This document shows positions 23,161-30,149 of a stretch of DNA of 37,915 bases, piece after piece (the stretch's first letter is position 1; every line of letters starts with the position of its first letter). Under the pieces are notes generated by a model that had not been told where the DNA came from, searched no databases, and worked only from the letters and a program-made list of their open reading frames with translations. A program made the translations under genes and the position numbers. The stretch is from Prevotellaceae bacterium UBA4361 (GTDB lineage: Bacteria > Bacteroidota > Bacteroidia > Bacteroidales > Bacteroidaceae): NCBI GenBank assembly GCA_002393575.1, contig DGSN01000071.1:26706-64620 (forward strand), in the 5' to 3' direction.

Positions 23161-23463
23161 TTATTCAATGGTAAATATCTTGATGAATCCTGTCATGACG
23201 AAGACGCTTTTCACTTCGTCGGTCAGGTTCTTCAGGACGAGAGTGCCACCCTTGGCGGTGACTTCCTTGCGCAGGTTGAGCAGGACGCGCAATCCGCTAC
23301 TCGACACGTAGTCGAGCTTGTCGAGCAGGAGCGTGATGTCCTTGTCGGCATGGTCGAAGACTGGTTTGAAGTCTTGTTCACAATTCTGTGCGGCGATGGT
23401 ATCAAGTCGTCCGATGATGGAGGCTATGATGCTGTTGCCATCTTGACTGATTTTGATTTCCAT
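23161..23463 (-). CDS. STAS-domain anti-anti-sigma factor (RsbV/SpoIIAA-like)
   Basis: 100 residues forming one STAS domain: MEIKISQDGNSIIASIIGRLDTIAA, then ITLLLDKLDYVSSSGLRVLLNLRKEV. The phosphorylatable serine is expected in the SSSGL loop (residues 54-56). By family, the unphosphorylated form binds an RsbW-like kinase and frees its sigma factor or other target; phosphorylation by the kinase and dephosphorylation by a PP2C enzyme switch it. Both enzyme domains are fused in the next gene, making an obvious pair. It has its own promoter box (23492-23499) and leads the minus-strand cluster that ends with the mannanase. Confidence 0.92.
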   Translation of the reverse strand: MEIKISQDGNSIIASIIGRLDTIAAQNCEQDFKPVFDHADKDITLLLDKLDYVSSSGLRVLLNLRKEVTAKGGTLVLKNLTDEVKSVFVMTGFIKIFTIE

Positions 23464-23491
23464 GTTTTTTCTTTATATATATGTTTCGCTG

Positions 23492-23499
23492 CAAAGATA
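23492..23499 (-). promoter_or_regulatory. promoter -7 box of the STAS-phosphatase-mannanase cluster
   Basis: The minus strand reads TATCTTTG, a perfect TAnnTTTG, followed by GCAGCG and a 28-base leader to the ATG at 23463. A -33 element is weak (GTTG about 21 bases upstream). Confidence 0.7.
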
Positions 23500-23628
23500 A
23501 TTTATTTTAATGAAAAAAAACAACGGAAAAAACGGAAACTTTTCAGAAAAGCGGATTTTTTTTCTACGAAATTATCAGATGAAACACAACCACGACTATA
23601 TTTTAAGTTTTTGAGTTTTTAAGTTTGT

Positions 23629-23700
23629 GTCTCCTAAAGAAATAGACTAAATATACTAAATTTTAAAATTTTGCTGATTTTGCCGATTTCTTTAGGAGAC
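23629..23700. repeat. 72-bp inverted-repeat element, copy 1
   Basis: Ends GTCTCCTAAAGAAAT and ATTTCTTTAGGAGAC are exact 15-bp inverted repeats around an AT-rich centre. A second copy with the same ends lies at 27887-27959. This copy begins 12 bases after the stop of the minus-strand barrel gene (23713) and could act as its 3' hairpin. Confidence 0.8.
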
Positions 23701-23712
23701 ATTTTAATTTTT

Positions 23713-26700
23713 TCATTTCTTCGGTTTCTTCGTGAATCGATAAATCACGTGAAGGAGTCCGTAGGATGGGATGACATTGTAGAAAGTCTCCGAGCGTCCC
23801 TGCGCATTGATGTAGCGACGCACGTTGCTGAGTTTGTTCAAAATGTCGAATCCATCGAACATAATCGTGAGTTTTCCCTTCATCAGTCGTTTGCTCAGTC
23901 GGGCGTTCCACACCAGTTCGTTCGTGTTCATCGTTTTGTCGTTATAGCCTCGGCGCGAGTACATGGTCAGGTCGGTCGATATTTGCATCTGCCAAGGCAA
24001 TTCGAGTTGAGTGGTCAGTCCGTAGTTGAAATCAAAGGAATTGATGTTGGTGAAACCTTGTCGCTCGGAGGTGGAATGTTGATAAGTCATCGTTTCCTTC
24101 ACGCCGAAGGTGTATTTCTCTGTCAGTTTCCAGTCGAAGCGCAAGGTCTCGCTCAGATTGTGTGTGTTCACCACCGAGCGAGTCATGCCCACAGCCTCGT
24201 CTATACCTGAGAGATCGACGGAGTGGTTGTAGCTGTGCGACACCGTGTTGTTGAGAATCAGTTTCTGGTCCTTGTCGAAAGGAATGGTCACACCCAGGTT
24301 TTCACTCATGTTCCAGTTGCCGTTGATGTTTTGCGGAGTGACGGTGCGCACACCCGTTGTCTTGTTGAAGATGTAACCCATTGCCACGGCATTGTGTGTG
24401 ATGCTGCTATTGATGGAGGCGTTCATCTGATAGCGTTCCTTCCACGTATCGCTGAAGTACAGGTTGAAGTTGTGGGAGAGCGTGTTCTTCAGGTTCGGAT
24501 TGCCGTTGGTGATGTAGAGCGGATTGCTATCATCGCGCACGTTGATGAGGTTGGTGAGCGAAGGAGCAGACCGTCTGCTGGAATAGGCAAAATAGAATGT
24601 CGTGTGTCGCTTGTAGTTGGAAAAAAACAGATTCACTTGGGGTTCCACAAAGCAGGTGTTGCGTGTGAGCAAGGTATCTACACTACCTTTCTCGTAGTCC
24701 ATCCGTTCGTGTCGTATAGGGAAGCCGAAACCCGCACTGACGTTTAACACGCGATGCGTGGAGTCGTTATATATATTATAGGAATAGGAGAAGCGTGGCT
24801 GTTGCGTGAGCGTGCGGGAATGGGAGCGTGTGCTGTTGCCTTCATCTATCGCCCTGCCTAAGAGTTCAGCCGAAGGGAGTTCGCCCAGTGCCCGTTCGTC
24901 GCTCTTCCATCCTTCCAGTTTGTTGAGCAGATAGAGGAAGTTGCGGTTGCGGCTGCTGGCATAGTTCAGGTCGTAGCCGGCATTGAGCGAATGGTGGTAT
25001 TTCTTGTCGAAGCTATAGTTGAAGTTGGCACCAATCCGTGCCTGGTGGGAGGTGTTGGTGGCATCGGTGTATTGGTTCCGTCGGTCTGCCGCGGTCTGCG
25101 AGCGATAGTAATCCACATGGTTGTGGTTGAAGGATGGCGACAACTGGTCGCTCATGCCATAGGAACCACTGGCGTTGATGTAGATGCGGTCGTTGTAGAG
25201 CGGACTGACACTGGTGCTGAAAGCCAAGTCCGTACTGACCAAGTGTCCGTGGCCCTTCGATGTGTTCAGGTTGCGGTTGATGGCATAGCGGCGCAGCATT
25301 TCGCCCGATTGTGGAGCCATGATGCTGTCGAGCCATTCCTTCCCCATTCCGCTCAGCACGTCCTCGGCAAGCGTGGCAGAGGCGGAATTGCCGTTGCGGT
25401 TCCACTTGTGGAAGGTGAACTGAGGTCGGAACGAGAGATATGCGGTCTTGAACAGGTTCCAGAGGTTGGTCCTTTCGTTGACACTCAGTTCATGGTTGGT
25501 GCGTGCCCAGAAGTCGTAGTCCTGCGAGCGAGAGAACGAACCGCTGTAGGTGTCGCCTCCTTCGAGGAAGGTGGCACCCGTGCCGTGTTGCTCATTAGTG
25601 GTTTCGTTGTAGGTGAGTCGCACGTCGCCGTTGTATTCCAGCTTCTCGTTCTGCGTGTCGTATCGGTAGCCCGCACCCAGGTCGTAGGTGGATTGCAAGC
25701 CCGTGCTTTGCTGCAGCGGCGACCACTCGCCTTCAGCTCCTGGTTCGCGGTTGTCGTTCAGGTTGTTCGCGTTGGCATAGAGCGTGAGGCGCGAACGGTC
25801 GGAATAGTGCATGCCGAAGATGCGCCCCAAGAATTTCTTGTCGAATTTTCCGTGGGCATTCTTGCGATAAGGCAGACCTCCGCCCAGCTCGGCATTGGCT
25901 ATCCATCCCTGTGCATATTCCTTCTTCAGCTTCACGTTCATCACCAACTGTTTCTGCACTTGCTTCTCCTTCCTCGTGCCGATGTATTCCTTCGGAGTGC
26001 GGTCGTAAGCCTTCACGCTCTTCACCGTGAACGAAGGCAGGTTCTCCAGCATCATGCGCTTGTCCTCGCCCATCAGTTCCTTGCCGTTCAGCAGCAGTTC
26101 CTCCACCTTCCGTCCGTTCACCGTGATTTCGCCTCCGCTCTTCAGCTCCACGCCTGGCAACTGCTTGATGAGGGCATCGAGCATCGAGCCTTCTGCCAGT
26201 TCGAAGGCATCGGCATCGAACACCAGCGTGTCGCCATCGTGGTAGAATTTCACCTTCGATGCTTTCACCACGACTTCATCGAGCACATTTCCGTCGAGGA
26301 ACGTGGCTGTCTTCTTCTTGGGCAGGCGTTGCAGATAGACGGGCTTGAGCTGACGATAGATTTCATGCTTGTGGAATCGTTTGATGCTGAATGGCACGAA
26401 GCGAGGCTTGTAGCCATCGGCATCCACGCGAATCAGATAGTCGCCCGTCTTCTTCAATTCGAAATTGGCAGAACTGTACCGTTGGTCTTCGTATTTGTAC
26501 AATTCCACGTGGGCACTATCCACAAACACGGAGTCGGCGGCATTGAGCACCACCACCGTCATGGTATCCACACCGATGTTCGAGAGGAAGTCCCTCACTT
26601 CGAAGATGATGTTCAGCGAAGGTGCGTCTTTCTTCTTGCTGGTGGAGTCCGACACTGTCTCTTGTCCCCAGCACATAGTCAATCCCATCATGAAGATGAG

Positions 26701-26721
26701 CGTCAGGATGATTTGTTTCAT
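23713..26721 (-). CDS. outer-membrane beta-barrel protein (TonB-receptor related), paralog of the 16281 gene
   Basis: 1002 residues. Signal peptide 1-20 (TMCWGQ). A beta-sandwich domain (about 38-130; EVRDFLSNIGVDTMTVVVLNAADS and DYLIRVDADGYKPRFVPF) is followed by a plug-like region (147-260: LDEVVVKASKVKFY, DGDTLVFDADAF, GSMLDALIKQLPGVEL, LLNGKELMGEDKRMMLENLP) and a large barrel ending with HVIYRFTKKPKK. It shares these motifs with the barrel at 16281 but lacks the in-frame palindromic repeats of the 4711 barrel. No SusD-like lipoprotein is adjacent. Its first 50 bases, including the ATG and part of the signal sequence, are repeated twice more upstream as part of a 290-bp tandem array. The native promoter may therefore have been displaced. 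Confidence 0.85.
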   Translation of the reverse strand: MKQIILTLIFMMGLTMCWGQETVSDSTSKKKDAPSLNIIFEVRDFLSNIGVDTMTVVVLNAADSVFVDSAHVELYKYEDQRYSSANFELKKTGDYLIRVDADGYKPRFVPFSIKRFHKHEIYRQLKPVYLQRLPKKKTATFLDGNVLDEVVVKASKVKFYHDGDTLVFDADAFELAEGSMLDALIKQLPGVELKSGGEITVNGRKVEELLLNGKELMGEDKRMMLENLPSFTVKSVKAYDRTPKEYIGTRKEKQVQKQLVMNVKLKKEYAQGWIANAELGGGLPYRKNAHGKFDKKFLGRIFGMHYSDRSRLTLYANANNLNDNREPGAEGEWSPLQQSTGLQSTYDLGAGYRYDTQNEKLEYNGDVRLTYNETTNEQHGTGATFLEGGDTYSGSFSRSQDYDFWARTNHELSVNERTNLWNLFKTAYLSFRPQFTFHKWNRNGNSASATLAEDVLSGMGKEWLDSIMAPQSGEMLRRYAINRNLNTSKGHGHLVSTDLAFSTSVSPLYNDRIYINASGSYGMSDQLSPSFNHNHVDYYRSQTAADRRNQYTDATNTSHQARIGANFNYSFDKKYHHSLNAGYDLNYASSRNRNFLYLLNKLEGWKSDERALGELPSAELLGRAIDEGNSTRSHSRTLTQQPRFSYSYNIYNDSTHRVLNVSAGFGFPIRHERMDYEKGSVDTLLTRNTCFVEPQVNLFFSNYKRHTTFYFAYSSRRSAPSLTNLINVRDDSNPLYITNGNPNLKNTLSHNFNLYFSDTWKERYQMNASINSSITHNAVAMGYIFNKTTGVRTVTPQNINGNWNMSENLGVTIPFDKDQKLILNNTVSHSYNHSVDLSGIDEAVGMTRSVVNTHNLSETLRFDWKLTEKYTFGVKETMTYQHSTSERQGFTNINSFDFNYGLTTQLELPWQMQISTDLTMYSRRGYNDKTMNTNELVWNARLSKRLMKGKLTIMFDGFDILNKLSNVRRYINAQGRSETFYNVIPSYGLLHVIYRFTKKPKK

Positions 26722-27300
26722 GAATAGAAAAATAATTATTTGTGTCCGCTAAAAATGCCGAAGGCATGAAAGACCACAGGCAGGGGTGGAGTGCCAAGCA
26801 CGGAACCCCTGCTAAGCACACATTCAACAACGGAACCCCGAAGCGGGTGACAGATATGTCTGTCAGATGTTCTGTCGTACCTTCGGCACTCGGTTAGTTT
26901 TCGCCACATAGCAGGGGTTCCGCTACGCTTCACCGCCTGCCTGTGTTCTATCGTCCTTTCAGGACTTACCAATCCCGGTATGAAGATGAGTGTCAGGATG
27001 ATTTGTTTCATGAATAGAAAAATAATTATTGGTGTCCGCTAAAAATGCCGAAGGCATGAAAGACCACAGGCAGAGGTGGAGTGCCAAGCACGGAACCCCT
27101 GCTAAGCATCCAGCCAATCACGGAACCCCGAAGCGGGTGACAGATATGTCTGTCAGATGTTCTGTCGTACCTTCGGCACTCGGTTAGTTTTCGACACATA
27201 GCAGGGGTTCCGCTACGCTTCACCGCCTGCCTGTGTTCTATCGTCCTTTCAGGACTTACCAATCCCAGTATGAAGATGAGTGTCAGGATGATTCGTTTCA
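26717..27300. repeat. 290-bp tandem duplication carrying the barrel gene's 5' end and a hairpin element
   Basis: TTCATGAATAGAAAAATA recurs at 26717, 27007 and 27297, so the period is exactly 290 bases. Each unit has the start of the barrel gene (about 50 bases, minus strand ATGAAACAAATCATCC, or ATGAAACGAATCATCC in the outer unit) joined to a roughly 235-base element with ends GTGTCCGCTAAAA and TTGGTAAGTCC. The element holds nested inverted repeats: CGGAACCCCTGCTA with TAGCAGGGGTTCCG, and GACAGATATGTCTGTC. An inverted third copy of the element lies at 29842-30073. The two units differ at several positions. An open 91-codon frame runs from each duplicated ATG, probably by chance. Confidence 0.85.
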
Positions 27301-27360
27301 TGAATAGAAAAATACGTGAGTTCGATATAACATAATAAGTTCTTTTGTAGTGCCTCTACG

Positions 27361-27480
27361 AGGCAGAAATCAAACAAATCTATTAAAAATCTCTCAAAAT
27401 CTCATTCATATTTATAAGATTTGAGAAGATTTGTGAGATTTCTCGCGAAGCGACTCCTTATACCGAACTGACGTAGAAAA
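27361..27480. other. gene-free AT-rich stretch with a weak inverted repeat
   Basis: AAAATCTCTCAAAATCTC faces GAGATTTCTCGCG around an AT-rich core with TTTATAAGATTTGAGAAGATTTG. No open frame of interest. It links the tandem duplication to the 207-bp element. Confidence 0.4.
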
Positions 27481-27507
27481 ATAATATGATGAGCCACTTA
27501 CTATCAA

Positions 27508-27714
27508 GACGCTGAAAGCGTCATCGCTCAGTAACCGTGGGTACGAGCATAGCGAGCACCCGCGGAGGAGCGAGCCGAAGAGTTATCCGACCCTGAATGG
27601 GTCGCCCATAGCTACATTGTTAGGGCACTCTTTCAGAGTGCGTTCCCCAATAGCATCTCAAAGTCCGGGGGTACGTTGTACCCTCGGTTACTGAGCGATG
27701 ACGCTTTCAGCGTC
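27508..27714. repeat. 207-bp element with 30-bp perfect inverted ends (MITE-like)
   Basis: The left end begins GACGCTGAAAGCGTCATCGC and its exact 30-base complement is at 27685-27714. Each end is itself a hairpin (GACGCT-GAA-AGCGTC). Inside is a third hairpin, GCACTCT-TTC-AGAGTGC (27625-27641). The same 30-base end occurs at 37790-37819. There is no coding capacity. I see no target-site duplication with confidence. Confidence 0.8.
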
Positions 27715-27787
27715 AGGGTGTTACGCCCCAGCAGACCATCGAAGAAACAACATCAATGATTCTATGGGTTTTTCATCTTTGCAACGG

Positions 27788-27795
27788 CAAAGTTA
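27788..27795 (-). promoter_or_regulatory. possible minus-strand promoter -7 box
   Basis: The minus strand reads TAACTTTG preceded by GGTTG. It points toward the barrel gene at 26721 but lies about 1.07 kb upstream, beyond all the repeats. It could be that gene's original promoter, moved away by repeat insertion, or a chance match. Confidence 0.3.
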
Positions 27796-27886
27796 CAACC
27801 TTTCTATAGTGCAACATCGACGTTCATTGTTAAAAATCATAAACGCTGCGAAAAATGTCAAAAATCAAAGGTCAAAGGCGTAAAAA

Positions 27887-27959
27887 GTCTCCTAAAGAAA
27901 TAGACTAAATGTACTAAATTTTAATAATTTTGTCGATTTTGCCGATTTCTTTAGGAGAT
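27887..27959. repeat. 72-bp inverted-repeat element, copy 2
   Basis: Same terminal GTCTCCTAAAGAAAT and ATTTCTTTAGGAGA arms and much the same AT-rich centre as 23629-23700 (TAGACTAAAT-TACTAAATTTT and GATTTTGCCGATTT are shared). There are only a few substitutions, so the copies are recent or constrained. Confidence 0.8.
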
Positions 27960-28057
27960 ATACCTTAGACCTAAAACACTTCACGCTTCAAGTTTAAGTG
28001 AAAAGTGAAAAATGAAAAATGAAAAATTTCAATGATTATCCGCAATCAGCTGATTAC

Positions 28058-28241
28058 GCCCCAAAGGGGCAATGAGCAGTTAGCCTGGGGCAGCGCCCCA
28101 GGTGGCAGACGGTATGACAAACGCCCTGCAAGGGCAAAAGCGTTACTCATTTTTGTGCTTTTGCCCTTGCAGGGCGTGGATAATGCTCATAACCTACCCA
28201 GGGCGCTGCCCTGCGCTATGTGCTTGTTAGCCTTTCAGGCT
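28058..28241. repeat. cluster of GC-rich hairpins
   Basis: Successive stem-loops: GCCCC-AAA-GGGGC (28058-28070); CCTGGGGC-AGC-GCCCCAGG (28084-28102); a 19-bp perfect pair, CGCCCTGCAAGGGCAAAAG (28122-28140) with its complement (28158-28176); CAGGGC-GCT-GCCCTG (28199-28213); and AGCCT-TTC-AGGCT (28229-28241). No credible gene. This is a composite intergenic repeat of the Bacteroidetes palindromic type. Confidence 0.65.
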
Positions 28242-28365
28242 GTTGTCGGGTGCAGACGGATCATCGTGAAAGTTTCGCAACAAGCCGAATGGCATTTTTC
28301 ATTTTTCACTTTTCGCTCTCTTCCCTCCATTGCTTCACACTTCACGCTCCAAGTTTTAGGATTTA

Positions 28366-28454
28366 CTGAAAAGCCGAGCCTTCGTTGTAATTCAAGCGAG
28401 GGCTCGTTTGAGCAACGCCGAGGGCTCGTCGTTTCGATAACGAGCCCTCGGACG
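28366..28454. repeat. CGAGGGCTCG repeat cluster, copy 2
   Basis: CTGAAAAGCCGAGCC, CGAGGGCTCG, CGAGGGCTCG and CGAGCCCTCG boxes, rearranged relative to 2701-2786, with the outer edge in inverse orientation. It ends about 100 bases before the HsdS promoter box. Confidence 0.6.
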
Positions 28455-28550
28455 TATAGTTGAAATCAATACTTGGAGCATGAAGTGCGAAAACTCGGCG
28501 TTTCAGTGTCGAAAAAACGGTCGAGTGATGATAAACCCAAAATAATTCAT

Positions 28551-28558
28551 TATATTTG
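28551..28558 (+). promoter_or_regulatory. promoter -7 box of the HsdS gene
   Basis: TATATTTG fits TAnnTTTG and is followed by CGACG, with a 24-base leader to the ATG at 28583. No clear -33 TTTG. Confidence 0.6.
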
Positions 28559-28582
28559 CGACGATAAAATAATCTATTCGAA

Positions 28583-29722
28583 ATGATGAGAGAAGGATGG
28601 ACATATAAGAAGTTAGGGGAAGTGGCAGACATTAAGTCTGGGTACACTCCTTCTTCCGAAGAATTGTTAGACAATGGTGCATTACCCTATTTTAAAGTGG
28701 GGGACATGAATGTGGAGGGAAATGAAAAATACCTGAATCACACATCTTCATTTTTAGATACGTCGTTTAAATCTTATCCCCAAAACTCTATTGTTTTCCC
28801 AAAAAATGGAGCTGCAATTGCTACAAACAAAAAAAGAATTTTAAGCAAACCCTCTGTTGTTGACCTTAATACAGCCGTACTTATTTCCAAAACCAATACT
28901 ATTTTTACAGAATTCTTGTACTACTGGATTTGCAAGGTCGATTTTAAGAATATTACAAGAAGAGGTACAATACCTACGTTAGACATTAAGACTTTAATGC
29001 AATTTGTTGTCCCCGTTCCCCCTCTCTCCGAACAGGAGCGAATTGTTTCAGAGCTTGACCTTCTTTCGAGTATCATCGAGAAGAAAAAGGCACAACTGAA
29101 AGAATATGACAAACTCGCTCAATCCATCTTCTATGATATGTTCGGAGACCCTGTCACCAATGAAAAAGGATGGGAGGTGAAGAAGTTGGGAGAGATTGGA
29201 ACAATAATTGCTGGTTCCACACCCTCTACTAATGACAAAAGTAATTGGGATGGAGACATTAATTGGGTAACTCCTGCTGAACTCGGAGAACAATTATACT
29301 ATGGCGAGACTGTACGTAAATTAACAGAAAAAGGGGCAAAAGGATTGACAATAATGCCTATTGGAACATTGCTACTTTCATCACGAGCACCTATTGGGAA
29401 AATAGCTATCACAACAGTTCCTATGTGCTGTAATCAAGGCTTTAAAAATATAGTTTGTGGAAAAAGGGTAAATAATGTTTTCTTATACTTTTTCTTGAAG
29501 TACACGATGGACTTGATTCATTCATTAGGACGAGGTGCAACTTTTAAAGAAGTTTCTAAAAGTGCAATTTCCACGTATCTTGTCCTTCTTCCCCCTCTTC
29601 CTCTCCAGCAAACCTTTGCTTCCAAGATAGAAGCGATTGAGCGTCAGAAGGCTCTTATTCAGCAATCCATTACTGAGACGGAGACTCTTTTCAATAGTCG
29701 TATGGACTATTATTTTGACTAA
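28583..29722 (+). CDS. orphan type I restriction-modification specificity subunit (HsdS)
   Basis: 379 residues with the two-part architecture of HsdS. Target-recognition domain 1 starts WTYKKLGEVADIKSGYTPS and ends LMQFVVPVPPLSEQERIV, followed by a coiled-coil spacer (KKKAQLKEYDKLAQSIFYDMFGDP). Domain 2 repeats the pattern: WEVKKLGEIGTIIAGSTPS ... YLVLLPPLPLQQTF, then IEAIERQKALIQQSITETE. By family it gives DNA sequence specificity to a methylase (HsdM) and nuclease (HsdR), neither of which is in the window. The gene is visibly more AT-rich than its neighbours and is boxed in by repeat elements on both sides. This suggests acquisition or a spare specificity cassette. Two ATGs in tandem (28583, 28586); either may be used. 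The gene looks intact. Confidence 0.9.
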   Translation: MMREGWTYKKLGEVADIKSGYTPSSEELLDNGALPYFKVGDMNVEGNEKYLNHTSSFLDTSFKSYPQNSIVFPKNGAAIATNKKRILSKPSVVDLNTAVLISKTNTIFTEFLYYWICKVDFKNITRRGTIPTLDIKTLMQFVVPVPPLSEQERIVSELDLLSSIIEKKKAQLKEYDKLAQSIFYDMFGDPVTNEKGWEVKKLGEIGTIIAGSTPSTNDKSNWDGDINWVTPAELGEQLYYGETVRKLTEKGAKGLTIMPIGTLLLSSRAPIGKIAITTVPMCCNQGFKNIVCGKRVNNVFLYFFLKYTMDLIHSLGRGATFKEVSKSAISTYLVLLPPLPLQQTFASKIEAIERQKALIQQSITETETLFNSRMDYYFD

Positions 29723-29764
29723 AGCATCGGGAACAGATAAGGCTATGGAAAGATAAAAAAATAA

Positions 29765-30073
29765 TGGTGTCCGCTAAAACAGAAAAAGGGGTCGTTCAAA
29801 TACAGTCAAGAAGAAGGTATGTTTTTCATTCATACTGGACTTGGTAAGTCCTGAAAGGACGATAGAACACAGGCAGGCGGTGAAGCATAGCGGAACCCCT
29901 GCTATGTGTCGAAAACTAACCGAGTGCCGAAGGTACGACAGAACATCTGACAGACATATCTGTCACCCGCTTCGGGGTTCCGTGATTGGCTGGATGCTTA
30001 GCAGGGGTTCCGTGCTTTGCACTCCACCGCCTGCCTGTGGTCTTTCATGCCTTCGGCATTTTTAGCGGACACC
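29765..30073. repeat. inverted third copy of the hairpin element, with 14-bp inverted ends
   Basis: GGTGTCCGCTAAAA (29765-29778) and TTTTAGCGGACACC (30060-30073) are exact inverted repeats. Between them, 29842-30073 is the reverse of the element in the 290-bp array, while 29779-29841 is unrelated. The termini look like those of a non-autonomous transposable element. No transposase is present. The 29841-30065 frame is the same non-gene frame as in the other copies. Confidence 0.75.
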
Positions 30074-30085
30074 AATAATAAATAA

Positions 30086-30126
30086 GCATATAGCACAGGG
30101 GACTGCCCTGTGCTATATGCTTTTTT
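30086..30126. terminator. bidirectional rho-independent terminator
   Basis: A perfect 15-bp stem, GCATATAGCACAGGG with CCCTGTGCTATATGC, has a 5-base loop followed by TTTTTT on the + strand. On the minus strand it is preceded by A-rich and followed by AATAAAT-type sequence. It lies 24 bases after the stop of the minus-strand peptidase gene and closes that unit. It also isolates it from the HsdS side. Confidence 0.8.
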
Positions 30127-30149
30127 ACTTGTCAGAGTGTTTCTCTGCT

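Noticed and set aside
24991..26727. 578-codon open frame on the + strand
   Set aside because: Antisense to the third barrel gene; low-complexity Val/His/Gln-rich translation with no recognisable fold or signal.
28122..28176. Possible CRISPR-like repeat pair
   Set aside because: Only one inverted pair of 19 bases, no regular direct repeats with spacers, and no cas genes in the window.
28032..28463. 143-codon + strand frame in the hairpin cluster
   Set aside because: Runs through palindromic repeats and ends in the CGAGGGCTCG cluster; no domain or signal, composition fits repeat DNA.
29841..30065. Frame beginning SPERTIEHRQAVK, also found at 26736-27011 and 27026-27301
   Set aside because: Present in all three copies of the hairpin element, but its sequence is dictated by nested inverted repeats. 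There is no signal of protein selection; treated as a non-coding repeat, though expression was not excluded.
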